A DNA stretch of 51,186 nt from Gnetum montanum (Eukaryota > Streptophyta > Gnetopsida > Gnetales > Gnetaceae), in NCBI GenBank assembly GCA_015680685.1, contig MNCI01001869.1, forward strand, positions 1-51,186, written 5' to 3'. The notes under the pieces were generated by a model. The model ran no database searches. It had not been told where the DNA came from and worked only from the letters and a program-made list of their open reading frames with translations. This document shows, piece after piece, positions 21,388 to 32,620 of the stretch (the first letter of the stretch is position 1; each line of letters opens with the position of its first letter). The translations under genes were made by a program, and so were the position numbers.

Positions 21388-23577
21388 TACTGATGCATAA
21401 ATTTTGTATGCACCAACACTGGGAAAGAAAACGCATTTGAGGAGACTATTGCCTAAGGCATCTCTTGTATGGGTATGGAAACTTAGGAGTAGTCTCAGTT
21501 GGAGAGGGCTATGTGATGTTTTAAAAAAATAAACCAAACTAAAAATTGGGAATTTAAATTGAATAATTTTCTAGAATTTAAGAATATAATAAGTAACTAA
21601 AAATATAAAATTTTTCTATTCCTTATTAGTGTCATTGATTTGTCGTTGTCGATGGTACCCATTATTGGGCAAGAAAACTATAGTCGTCACTTGAAAAGAA
21701 AGAGAGAAAGGGATGCTGCTATTGTCTACTCTATACTATGATGTGCTTCTGACATGTTGCGTGGTGGAGAGAGAGGAAGAAAATCCACGCACCATCTGCA
21801 TGTTTGCTACATTGCTAGGAAATAGAAGAGAAACTTTGTCACTAAGAGAGACCACTTGCTATAATTTCTTGCACATCCACCACTGCCTCTAACTACTTAC
21901 TTGCAACACTGTCACTACTGTCACAGTCACATGTTATGCTAGGATAGAAACCACTATGTTCTATTGTGTGCACTACTACTATGCTATTGCATTGTGCTAT
22001 TGCGTGCATCAACTATCACATGCCATCCACGGGAGAGAGGAGGTTGTAGGTGTTACCCCTTATATTCATGAGCATTGTGTAGTCTATGTTGTTGTAGATG
22101 CATAGCAATGACACAAACTGTCTATCCACTATTGGCATGCCACCGCGCACGTTGTGTTGACCATCATCTATAGTGCATAGACGGAGCAGGGAAGAGGGAG
22201 AAAGGAAGAGAGCTTCTAATGATGCCATGTTCGCATCACATGCCCCATTGGAGTAAGGGGGGCCAACCAAGGATTGCTACTATGCACTCTATTGTGTGTG
22301 CTACACTCACACACTCCCATGCCTACCATTTTCAATCACTTGTAGATGCTATCAGAGTCTATGCATTGGCATGCTGCTGATAGATAATCGGTGCACATCC
22401 ACCACTTGCCACTTGTTGTCCACCTAGGGCATACCTATTACCTATTGTTGTCCATGCCTACTTGTCTGCTTATTCTTGGAGAGAGAGAGGGGATTACCCA
22501 CTATAGCTAAAAAGAAAAAGAAACCACCTTTGATTTCCTTGTTAACCTTGGATCTAATGGATTTTAGAACCCTAGACATTGATGATTTTGTAGCAAGGGC
22601 ATAACCATCCTTTATAGCAACTAGCTGCTTAGAGTTGGTTAGGGCCACTATCATTAGCTTTTCCCACATTCTCCATTGATTACTACAAGTAGCCAAAATA
22701 TCTATAACTCCCATGTCCCTACATAACTATAACCACATCATTGCTGCTACTTGCCTATAATGCCCACCTGGTTTCAGTTATAGTCATCACTAACACCACA
22801 TCACTTCCCCATGGCTGCATCATCCACCACAATCATAACAAACATGATCCTCATTGTTTTTGTCATCTCTACTAATGAAACCACATTAGTATCAACTTGG
22901 CCTAGCCTCAACAAAAAGATTGGGCCAAATTCCTGAGAGAGGTGTTGGAGACCTCTGTGATTAAGCTTGGATAGCAAGTGCATGTGTCTAATTATAGGCC
23001 ATGCTCTTGGATTGGGGGGTGCTAGGGGGGGGGGGGGGGGGGGGGGGGGGGTGATGTAGTTTTAGCATTGTAGACCTTTGATTAATATCATGTTTTGGAA
23101 AGAGAAACTAGATCAGTATTTGGATGAAAAAGAGGCCAAAAGTGGCTATGAATCAATGGCAAAGATCCATTCTGCAACTCATTTCTGTCTATCTCTTCAA
23201 AAATCATGTCTAAGGTGGGCATGTGATGCATTGGAAATTAAATAAATGAAAGTATATGTGTATAATATTCCTCACCATGTTGAAATCGATAGGGACATAG
23301 AACATGTGTTCTAGTAGGATTTTGTTAAAAAAATAATAACAATAACCTTAACCTGGTTTGGAACATCATATTGTTATTAGGCTAGTTTTTTCCTTTTGGT
23401 TTTGATTTCAGGGAATTGGTGATTAATTAATATTTTGGTCCTTTACACCATTGAAATATTTTTAAAATTATATAGAAACTATGAAGTTTGACAATATATA
23501 TATATATATATTTCTTTTTGAAATTAAAACTACTAAAAATGTCCATGTGACTAGCATGGGCAAGGTTGACATCAACA
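21388..23577 (-). repeat. Element 2 left (3') LTR
   Basis: 2190 bp, starting TACTGATGCATAAA (terminal TG decayed to TA) and ending GACATCAACA. It is colinear with 28370-30529. It contains a poly(G) tract absent from the sister LTR and a (TA)n run at about 23495-23511 that is shorter in the sister. Confidence 0.94.
23025..23051 (+). repeat. 27-base poly(G) tract in element 2 left LTR
   Basis: An uninterrupted run of G, preceded by shorter G runs at 23014-23019. The aligned place in the right LTR (about 30000-30020) reads GGATGCTAGTTTCAGC with no run. It is either slippage after insertion or a sequencing artefact such as dark-cycle G calls. Confidence 0.9.
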
Positions 23578-24889
23578 CTTAGCCCGCAGACTTTATTTCC
23601 ATGCAAGTGAAAGGATAACAAGATCATAGAAATTTTAAAAGGAGTTTCAATCAAAAGCATCATAAAACACATACAAATTAAAACTTGAAAGCAAACTATA
23701 CTAATCTAAACATGATTAAAATAACCATATAATCAAAAGAGAACTAGACAGCGGCCACCTTTAACAAACCATTTTATTTAATCAAACTCTAAATATAATT
23801 ATTATAAATCATAAATATATATATATATATAATTAAACTATAACTAAGATGGCATTATGAATCTTCTCAAAAGGTAAAAGTAAATTTTATTTGAACTACT
23901 TTGAACACAAAACCTACGCTAAGCTTAATGAGGAGGACATGCTCATATTAGATCGTGGCTAGCCGCATCTTTCAGATTTTTCCTTGGGACTCTTTCTTTT
24001 CTTTTTTGAAAAAACCAAACTAAAAATTGGGAAAATAGGTTTAAAAGGAAAATGGAGGCTAGGGTGAGAATTGCTAACAGACCCAATCACACTCAAAAAC
24101 TTATTACACTACCAATGAACACAATCATCATTTCTTTTCATTTCTTCTATAAGGAAACTTTGCTTATGATGTACTTTATTCTTAAGATAGGAATTCCAGC
24201 ATGAGTCTAGTCGATTAGCTGCACTATTAAAGAACACAGTTGTTTCAAAACTTTGCGAATGATGCAGTTCAACCCTTGTGTATGTGCCTTTAATTACAAT
24301 CTAATGGCATCATAGTAGGTCACCTAGGTGGTTAAGGGTTCTCAAGTAGAGATGAACACACTTCACCCCATTGTTCATGGGATAGCCATGGATCATCACA
24401 GCTGAGGGCTAGGGCTTATGAGAGGAAAAACAATGTTTTCCAAGGTCACCTAGTGATTATGGCTAATCATTCTCCAACATCAATTATCCTACACTTACAT
24501 GATCATGATGATTACATGGTAAGTTAGCATAAATCCCATCCTCCATACTCAAACATAAATAATAAAACTAAAACCTTGAAATTGACTGGGAAGAATCATA
24601 GCATATTGAAATATATAATATAAAGGAGACTTTATGTGTGTGTGTGTGTATAGCATTATACTCACATTATTTTCCAATGGTGTCATGATGACCCAATGCT
24701 TAGTAACTCAAATGACCATAATGATTATTAAAATCATATGAAAAGCACAAATCAAACCAAACCAATATGCTAAAAAAGAAATGATGGAAATGCAAAGAAA
24801 ACATGTAAATGCAACTATATACAAATGAAATGCATGCTGAAAGGGAAGAAAACATGCAACTAAGGATCTACCAGGTGTCCATGTGGGGC
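23578..24889. other. 3' untranslated region of element 2; no gene seen
   Basis: Low-complexity AT-rich sequence with (TA)n at about 23813-23831 and (TG)n at about 24636-24650. No supported frame. The polypurine tract beside the LTR is poorly preserved (minus strand GTCTGCGGGCTAAG). Confidence 0.6.
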
Positions 24890-25165
24890 ACTTGAGTAGA
24901 AATGCTTCAAATGAAATGCATTAAAATTCCTATGTAACTTATATCCTTGTAGATTAGCAATTTTGTATACATTGGGGCCAATGACATATATAACTTAGAA
25001 TGGGCTTGACCACATAGGAGAGAACTTACTTTGAAGACCTATTTGACTAGATTATCTATCTCTTTTTAGTACTAGATCTCCTATGTTAAAGAATTTTCTT
25101 GCATATTTCTTGTTAAACCATGTTTTAATAGTTTGTTGAAAATCAAGATTGAATCATAATTCACT
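24890..25165 (-). pseudogene. Element 2 integrase C-terminal remnant
   Basis: The minus strand reads FNKKYARKFFNIGDLVLKRD, then KFSPMWSSPF, then IGPNVYKIANLQGYKL. This follows the gypsy integrase C-terminus pattern (GDLVLxx, KFxPxWxGPY, GxYxL). It lies immediately after RT N-terminal sequence with no integrase core between, marking the left edge of the internal deletion. Confidence 0.8.
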
Positions 25166-25500
25166 TGTTCAGTTTCTATTAGGCACTAAATTTGAATAGT
25201 TTGTAAGATGAATAAATTTAGCCCCTAGTAGTTCATCAAGTTCTTCTTTCATATAAGTTTCAATCTTAGGTCTAACAGGTCTTAGTTTTTGCAGGTCAAT
25301 GAATACAACTTCTCTAGAAACCTGTTCAATGGATATGTCATCAAAATTTAGCATACCTTCTAATGTTATGATGGTTGGGATCTCATTTGTACCTTTTTCC
25401 TTCCCTAAAGGTGGCAAGTCATCTAGAATAAATCCATTATGTTATGATAGGGCAAGGTGTCTTCATAGATTTCTTTACCTTCTTTAGAAGTTTGATAGGC
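25166..25500 (-). pseudogene. Element 2 RT N-terminal remnant
   Basis: An 82-codon open stretch ends in RPVRPKIETYMKEELDELL then FIHLTNYSNLVPN. This is the start of gypsy reverse transcriptase (family form VKEEIxKLLxAGFIxxxxYSxWVxNxVPV). It stops before the palm; the next sequence is integrase C-terminus. From 25500 to 25866 broken protease-RT linker sequence continues. Confidence 0.82.
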
Positions 25501-25866
25501 TTGGGTGGAATCTATATGAGAAAACATTTATTTTTGTAGTTTCACTCAAATGGTCATTTATAACATGTTCACCATGCTCAACCTCAATAACTCCAATATA
25601 AAGGTGAGTGTTTTAGTTCTCTAAATATCAATTTCGGTAATCAAAATTTGTTACAACTTGCTTATAAAAGGATTCTCTAGGTATAATCATGTGTTAAGAT
25701 TTTCCTTTAATAGGGATTAATAGTTCTAAGAAATTTGACCTAAAGAAGCCCTCAAACTTGGCTTCAAAAGTACTATATAAGATCACACCATAAGTAGATG
25801 ACATGTCAACTACTAAGATATTCATATAACATGTAAATGTAGGGTATTTTTAAGCTGTACTTTCAC

Positions 25867-26076
25867 TTATTTTAATGACCCTACTATAGGTATGTTGGAT
25901 CCATCGAGTTGAATTACACTTTTCATTTGTGGCATCATTTGTGCTCCTAAAGTCTTACATACTTCAAGTGGCATGACACTAACAATTGCATAGAAATCCA
26001 TCAAAAAATTATGGACATTCTTTCCTAAAATAATCAAAGTTGTTAGAAAAGGAGGTTTCTCTTTCTTGCTCATCAT
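25867..26076 (-). pseudogene. Element 2 retropepsin
   Basis: A 69-codon open stretch carries KPPFLTTLIILGKNVHN-type sequence leading to FLMDFYAIVSVMPLEVCKTLG. In the family the active site is (I/M)DSGASxNVMP; here Ser-Gly-Ala is changed to FYA, but the Asp is kept. The surrounding sequence is typical of the gypsy protease. The enzyme would be inactive with this loop. Confidence 0.8.
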
Positions 26077-26099
26077 GCAATTATTTGCATTTTTATTGA

Positions 26100-27769
26100 T
26101 AATGTGTTAGGACTTTCCATGAAGTGGAATTTCCTTTCAAGGCTTGGAGATTTTTCTTTATTAGTTTCCAATTTATGAATTATCTCTTGGATGACATCTT
26201 TCATCTTGTTAAACTATAGAAGGTCATACATTGAAATGTTAGCTTTAATTTTCTTTAAATCGTTAACTAGATTATAAGTTTTGTGTTCATCTTTGGCTTC
26301 TTGTTGAGGTGGAGTTCTTCTAATTATAGAAGGGGGATTTGATCATTGTGGGGTGTTCACTTGGGATGGCCTAGTTTGGTTACTTTCACTAGAAGCTCTT
26401 TTGTTCAAAGGAGTATAAGGATCATTCCTAGTTTGTTATTGTGTGTTGTTCATGTTGTGACTAAGTCTACAGTAGCAAGCTTTATGTGGGTTGGGGTCGC
26501 TTACCATAACTTATTATAATGAAGAAACTTCTTCATTTTCTATTTCATGAGGTACCTTATGGACCATAATAGGGGGTTTTCCATTTTGTTGAGTTTTGGC
26601 ATTGTTACCATATAGTGCTAAAAATTGGGGACAAGTCTTCTTAGAATGTTGCCTTGTGTTATGGAGATGACAATAATCATCATTGACTAATGAACTTGGC
26701 TTTTTTGATTGTATAAGTTCCTTGTTGTTATTTAACTTTAGTTCAACTAGTTCATTTGAGCGTTTTTGAAGAAAAGTTAATATCTAAGTCATTTGATTTT
26801 GAGTTTGAGTTGGGGATTCAACAAAATTAGATATCTTGTTTCGGTTTATGATGGATTTAATTAAGGCCTTCAATTGATCATCATTTAAACTAGTGTTAGA
26901 TGGAAAAAATGAAGAAGATGTGGGTCCTTGAAAGTAATTGTTTGAAGTTTGAGTTAGTTGAAAAGGAAAAGAAGTCTGGAACATAGTGTTGGTCATTTGA
27001 AAAGTTATTAGGGGTAGAGGATTAGATTGCATAAGATTACTAATGCTTATCATCCCAACTTCGGTCTAGATGTTGTTCATAAGGGAAATGTTTTTTAACT
27101 CCATGACTTTAGGCATTACACCCTGTATTTCTATTATGTCGGGAGTAGATTTGATGGCATAGGCAGAGAATGGGTCAATGGTGTATAAGTAAAGATTGAA
27201 AATGCCATCAGGTTATGGACACATCTCATTTGGCACATAGGCAAGTTGATGGAGGAATATTAAGTTGTAGTCCTAGACATTTTTACTAGGTATTTTCCTT
27301 AAGCTTATAAAATTGCTTGATGCTATGGTCAGGCTAGTAAACTTGTCAAACTAAATTAGGTACTTATTTTTGAACTCTTGCCATGAGTCAATAGAGGCAT
27401 TTGGAAGAATTAGACACCATTGGGTGGCTTTACTTTTAAAATTTGTTACAAATACCCTACATGCTATGTCATTTTGGACAATGTTGTGGATGCCTAATAA
27501 GGTTTTGAAGCATTGTATATATTGGTAGGCATCACTAGTAGGGGTTGTGGGATTAAAGAACAAGTTTATGTTCTAGAGAGATTTTGGGATATTGTGGTAG
27601 TTAGTAAAGTTAAAAGGGTTGCTCACCAAGGGAGTTGGTAGTTGATTGGCAACCATCCTAGTTCTAGTTCTCTTAAGGATGGAACTTGGGAAGCATGAAG
27701 CTCGTTGTTTTCTTAATGTAAAGTGACGTGTAGTTGGTCAGCTAAGGGTAGAGGAGAGTTCACTCATAA
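26100..27769 (-). pseudogene. Element 2 Gag
   Basis: The possible ATG is at 27769 (MSELSSTLS), followed by stops and a second ATG near 27653 (MVANQLPTPLVSNPFNF). A 70-codon open piece at 27563-27351 is the Gag core (YQYIQCFKTLLGIHNIVQND, then FKSKATQWCLILPN, SIDSWQEFKNKYL). A Q/N/S/T-rich linker is open at 27053-26784. Near 26690-26600 a CCHC-like finger reads YCHLHNTRQHSKKTCPQF. Near 26290-26180 is YNLVNDLKKIKANISMYDLL, a phrase usual just before gypsy protease. It would form the particle. Broken by stops. Confidence 0.85.
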
Positions 27770-28344
27770 AAATTTTTTTTTTTACAAAATATAAATGTTT
27801 AAATAAAACTATAAGATTAAGTAAAAAGAAAGGAAATATTTCAATAATATATTTTTTTGAAAGAAAAAAAACACTAAAATATGCTATTTTAAAAGAATAT
27901 TTTTTAAAAAAAGAAAAATAAATGCATGAAATTGCAATATTTATAAAATTTAAAAGAAAAATAGTAAAATGAAAAATTTCAAAACAAATAAATTTAAAAT
28001 TGAATAATTAAATAAAACTACCTTACTCAAGTTAGGACTCAAGTAAGAACTACCAAAACACAAATTTGAAAATGGGATTGGAAAATGGGCTTTTAGAAAT
28101 TTGAAGAAAAAGGATTAAAGAGGGGTGACGAGACTCAAAAATGTTTAGGACATAAAATTTTGAGATGGGAAAATAAAAGGGCTTGAAAATTATTTTAAAA
28201 AAATATTTTTCAAGAGAAAGGCTAAAAATAGAGTTTTTTTTAATAGAAAAATTCAACAAGTTTCAAAACAAGATTGTGAAACAAAACAAGTACAAGAAAA
28301 ATGGTAGGAAAAAGTGATATGGGAAAACAAAAAGCTAGAAAAAT
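27770..28344. other. Leader of element 2; no gene
   Basis: A-rich untranslated leader between the PBS and the Gag start, with long A/T runs. A 69-codon minus-strand frame at 28050-28259 is a by-product of this composition. Confidence 0.6.
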
Positions 28345-28363
28345 GGCCCTCCTTCTAGTACCA
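28345..28363 (-). other. Primer binding site of element 2
   Basis: The minus strand reads TGGTACTAGAAGGAGGGCC just inside the 5' LTR, one base different from element 3, although the LTRs of the two elements are unrelated. The tRNA was not identified. Confidence 0.7.
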
Positions 28364-28369
28364 AAAAGG

Positions 28370-30529
28370 TGCTAATGCATAAATTTTGGATGCACCAACA
28401 TTGGGAAAGAAAACTCATTTGAGGAGACTATTGCCTAGGGCATCTCTTATATTATTACAGAAAATCAGGAATAGTCTAAACTAGAGAGGCTTATGTAACA
28501 TTTTAAAATAGTAAACCAAACTAAAAGTTGAGAATTTAAATTGAATGATTGTCTGGAATTCATGAATACAATAAGTAACTAAAAAATATAAATTTTCCTT
28601 GTTCCCTATTAGTGTCGCTAGTCCATCATTGCTAGTGGTACCCACTACTAGGTAGGAAAACTACAATAATTCCCTAAAGAGGGAGAGAGAGAGGGATGCC
28701 ATTGTTGTCTACTCTACACTACCACATGCTTCTGACATGTTCTGTGGTGGAGAGAGAGGAAGAAAATCCATGCTATCTACGTGCTTGCTACACTACTAGG
28801 AAAGAGAAAAGAAACCCTACTATTGAGAGAGACCTTCTACTATAGTTGTTTGTGCATCCACCACCATTGCTGACTACTCACCTACAATAGTATTACTACT
28901 GTCATAGTTACATGTTGCACTAGGAGAGTAGCACTGTGTTTTGCCATGTGCGCTACTACTATGTTGCTCCACTATGCTATTGCATGTGTCAATTGTCATG
29001 CTTCGTCCACAAGAGAGGGGAGGCTATAGGTGCTACCCCTTCCATGCATGAGCATTGAAAAATCTACATTGCTATAGATGTATAGCAATGATGTAGGCTT
29101 TCTATCCACTATTGATGTGCTACTACATGCACCATGTTGACCACCGTTTGCAATGGGTAGATGGAGTAGGGAGGAGGAAGAGAGGAAGAGAGCTTTTGAT
29201 GATGCCTTGTTCATGTCACATACCTTGTCAGAGTAAGGGGTGCCAGTCAAGTATCACCACTATGCACTTTGCCACATGTGTTGTGCTCACGTGCTCTTGC
29301 ACCAACTGTCCATAATCACTTGCGAATGCTCTCGGAATTTGCATGGTGGCATGCTACTGATAGATAGCCAATGTGTAGCTACCACCTATCACCTATTGTT
29401 CACATGGGGCACACATGCCACCCATTTTCACATGCACCTACCTATCTACATGTTCCTAGAGAGAGAGAGGGCTGCTTGTTGTACCTTAAAAGAAAAAGAA
29501 ACTACCTCTAGTTTCTTGGTTGACCTTAGATCTGATGGATTCTAGATCCTTAGAGATCAATGATTCTGCAGTAGGGGCATGACCATCCTTTATAGTGGTT
29601 GGCTGCTTAGATTTGGTTATAGCCACTCTCCTACTACTATAGTTAGTTTTGCCCATGTTCTCCATCAGTTATTGCAAGTAGCCAAAATATCCATAACTCT
29701 CATGTCCTTGTGTAACTACAGCCACATCACTACCACTACCTGCCTATAATGCCCACCTGGTTTTGGTTACAATTACCACCACCACCATGTCACTTCCCCA
29801 TGTCTACATTGTCCACCACAATCACAACAAACATGATCCTCATCATTTTTGTCATCTCTATTGATGAAACCACATTATTGTCAACTTGGTCTAGCCTCAA
29901 CAGGAAGATTAGGCCAAATTCCTAAGAGAGTTGTTGAAGACCTCTGTGATTTAGCTTGGACAATAAGTGCAGTTGCCCAATTACAAGATATGATCTTAGA
30001 TTGGATGCTAGTTTCAGCTTTGTAGACCTTTGATTAATATCATGTTTTGAAAAGAGAAACTAGATCAGTATCTGGATGAGAAAAGAGGCCAGATGTCACT
30101 AAGAATCAATAGCAGAGATCCGTTTTCCAAATCATTTTTATCTATCTCTTCAAAAATCATGTCTAAGGTGGGCATGTGGTACATTGGAAATTAAATAAAT
30201 GAAAGTCTATGCATATAATATGCCTCAACACATTTGGCTTGATAAGGACATAGAACACATGTCCCAGTAGGAGTTTGGTAAAAAACAAATAATAAAAATA
30301 ACCTTAACCTAGTCTGGAGCATCATATTGTTACTAGGCTAATTTTTTCCTTTTAATTTTGATTTTAGGGAATTGTTGATTAATTAATATTTGGGTCCTTT
30401 ACACCATTGAAATAATTTTAAAATTATATAGCAACTATTAATTTTAACAATATATATATATATTTCTTTTCAAAATCAAAACTACTAATCATGGCCATAT
30501 GCCTAGCATGGGCGAGGTTGACATCAACA
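28370..30529 (-). repeat. Element 2 right (5') LTR
   Basis: 2160 bp from TGCTAATGCATAAA to GACATCAACA, in element sense TGTTGATGTC...TTAGCA. It is colinear with 21388-23577. Small open frames inside both LTR copies reflect shared ancestry. Confidence 0.94.
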
Positions 30530-30965
30530 ATTACTTAATTAACTTAATTACTAAAGAACACTAAATAAATAATTGAAAACATTAAATTCATGAATAAAAT
30601 ATTTAAGCTATCGAGAATGCTACAAGGTTTATTAAGAAGTTGATCTTTATTGCTACAAACATTGTCATGCTTAGATATAATAGTGCTCAAATAAAGGTCC
30701 ATACACTTAATGACTCCTATTGTGGGCACTCAAGAAAATATTCTAAATCTTGAATGTAAAAGCTACAAGAGCTTCTTTACAACTATGAAAAGGTGATGCC
30801 TAAACATGGTATGTTGGCACATATTTATAGGTAAGAACAGACCTTACATTGATGGGGCCATGTCAACACATCAAATGATGTGTTGATGAGGCCTAGTCAA
30901 TGCGACCTAGTTGACGAGGGGTATTCAATGAGGCCTCATCAATGTGGCCAATCTATGACTCATCA
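30530..30965 (-). repeat. Element 1 right (5') LTR, U3-side part
   Basis: 30530-30534 is the second ATTAC copy, then the LTR continues colinear with 1796-2154. It keeps the TATA box at 30832-30840 (minus CTATAAATA). Upstream of it lies a perfect 11-bp inverted repeat with a 2-base loop (TCAACACATCA at 30863-30873, complement at 30876-30886), followed by the GATGAGGCC/GGCCTCATC pair. It ends ACTCATCA at 30965. Confidence 0.9.
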
Positions 30966-31883
30966 CTGGGTCTAGGGGATCACAATTTGAAGTGGAACTA
31001 TGTAAGCATGCCACTAAGATGAGGGAGTGTAGGTTTCTAGGTAAGGCTCCCAAAGAGCTAATTCAGAATAGGTACCCATGTAGTTGCTAGTTGGAAAGCC
31101 ATATGGCAATGAAGATTACTAGAAAAGGTAAAGGTATTCATGTGGCTCATTACTCACAAGGTTCTACCACTAAGGGGATTCTTGAGGGAGTAAGGCCTAA
31201 ATATTGACCCCTGATGCCTATTGTGTATGAATGCTAAAGAAAATATTAATAATTTTCTTTACCATTGTGCTTACATGTTGGACACTTGGTAGGTGGCGAG
31301 GCTATTTTCACTAGTTTGGTCGAACAATGATGAAAAGGAGACTGCAATGTTATTTGTGGTGTGGAGACACCACAAAAACTTTATTTTAAGAGAGTAGAGG
31401 CTACCACTACCATTTTATACTACTGTTGATGGGCTACACCTATGGGAGGAATTGATGAATGGTATGGAATTGTAGTAGTATCAAGACCTCATAGTGTAGG
31501 AATTCCAAGGAAACATTGAGTTGTGATTGTTGGTCACTAGGATTGGCTAGGTAGCATTGTTGCCTTAGATTGAAGGGGTGCTAGATCTTGTGAATGGCAC
31601 TTTCTTTGCAAACTAGGAGGGGAAGGACATAACATTCCATAGAAAGAAGATCTTGTTGAATGAATCCACGATGGTAGATGCATTGGGTATGCCAGCAAAG
31701 GGAGAGGAGATCCCGTTGATGCTACATAGTTATGCATATGCAAGGGGCTTTTTCAAGGGTCAAACACCAAAAATAGCTAGTGGACATGTGCCTAGATCCA
31801 TGTTGCTGTCAGTCCAGTAGGCCATGGTGACATTGGTTAATAGGTTCCTTGTGCAATCTGGAACTATGTTGAAATTGATGAAG

Positions 31884-31969
31884 GTACATTTTGCTTTTTT
31901 CCATTACTTAAAGAATAGCTTTCATGTCAATTTATTGTGATTATTTTCAAATTCCCTATAGTGGTATAG
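31884..31969 (+). other. Candidate 86-bp GT-AG intron
   Basis: Starts AAG|GTACATTTTGC and ends TGGTATAG|ACT. The two flanking blocks are both in phase 0, so removal joins them in frame and removes several stop codons. A T-rich stretch lies inside it. Size and T-richness fit plant introns. Confidence 0.5.
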
Positions 31970-32492
31970 ACTGGGGAGACATTTGAGGCTTGTTTGATCC
32001 TTGTGGTGACATGGTTCACCTATTCTACTACCAATTTCCTGTATGATGCCTCTATTGGTTTATAAGCAATAGCGAGATTCTTAAGGGAGGACATTGATTT
32101 GGGTTTTGGATAGGATAGGGAGGTGGAAGACAATGTTGGTTCCTTACATGAAGTAAGAAAGGGGCATGTGCAAGAGTTGGTGATGCTGGTCGAGGTTGAG
32201 ACTATTGTGTAGTAGGTCAATAGGGAGGCTATTGCATAGGTGTGATAAGTGGAAATGGAGATTTGGGAGAAATTTTGGATGGCATGTGAGGCTAACCTAT
32301 GGATGGTAGTGGATCTAGTGGACAGGAAATACAGGCTTTGCTTAGCAGTTCCCAACAATGCTAGGAGGCAACACAACTACAACTCATGCGTGATGAGTTG
32401 CACAATAAGATCCATGCTAAAATGGAGTAGGAAGGGTTGGCTATAGATGAGACACACAAGTGCATGAAGGAGGTGTAGGTTAGGTGGGATTA

Positions 32493-32586
32493 TTACCTAT
32501 GGTAGGCTTAGGTGACTATTTGGAAAAGTCACAGTGATNGTTACCTATGGTAGGCTTAGGTGACTATTTGGAAAAGTCACAGTGAT
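32493..32586. other. N join with 46-bp duplicated flanks
   Basis: 32493-32538 and 32541-32586 are identical around the N at 32539. This is an unmerged contig overlap inside the decayed frame. Confidence 0.9.
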
Positions 32587-32620
32587 TGTAAGTGTTTAAA
32601 TTTTGGGATTAGTTGTTCAG

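Larger units (their letters stand above)
21388..30529 (-). mobile_element. Element 2: Ty3/gypsy retrotransposon nested in the 5' LTR of element 1
   Basis: The LTRs are 21388-23577 and 28370-30529, flanked by the exact target duplication ATTAC at 21383-21387 and 30530-30534. Minus orientation order: 5' LTR, PBS, leader, gag with CCHC-like finger, protease, N-terminus of RT joined directly to the C-terminus of integrase, 3' region, 3' LTR. An internal deletion near 25160 removed the RT palm, RNase H and the integrase core. By eye the LTRs differ at roughly one in five positions, mostly transitions, so the insertion is old, yet younger than element 1. Confidence 0.93.
1312..30965 (-). mobile_element. 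Element 1: Ty3/gypsy LTR retrotransposon, host of nested elements 2 and 3
   Basis: The LTRs start TGATGAGT and end ACTCATCA, an 8-bp terminal inverted repeat. The left LTR is 1312-2154. The right LTR is 20908-21387 plus 30535-30965, split by element 2. Flanking target duplications are CTAGG (1307-1311) and CTGGG (30966-30970), one mismatch. In minus orientation the order is 5' LTR, PBS, gag (20749), RNase H, integrase, a TATA-bearing segment, a long third ORF, polypurine tract, 3' LTR. The PBS matches plant tRNA-Asp, as in Athila-type elements. Protease and most of RT are deleted. Without the two inserts the element is about 10.7 kb. The third ORF sits where Athila elements carry an env-like ORF, but I see no env motif. 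Confidence 0.9.
30971..32620 (+). pseudogene. Decayed reading frame of unknown family, right part
   Basis: This is the continuation, in phase, of 1024-1311. Blocks: 30971-31222 (84 codons; KMRECRFLGKAPKELIQNRYP), 31293-31883 (197 codons; DALGMPAKGEEIPLMLHSYA, RGFFKGQTPKIASGHVPRSM), 31970 to about 32370 (TGETFEACLILVVTWFTYST, FLREDIDLGFG), then a shifted frame to about 32620 (LMRDELHNKIHAKME, KCMKEV). Most stops are TAG or TGA where W or Q is likely. The gap 31884-31969 behaves as a GT-AG intron; 31223-31292 may be another. The last part is helix-rich. I recognise no domain. It could be an extra ORF of an old plus-strand retrotransposon or a dead plant gene; multicopy status would decide. Confidence 0.6.

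Noticed and set aside
31020-32600. Plant mobile domain or known transposase in the unknown plus-strand frame
   Set aside because: Characteristic motifs of these families were looked for and not found; left as unknown.
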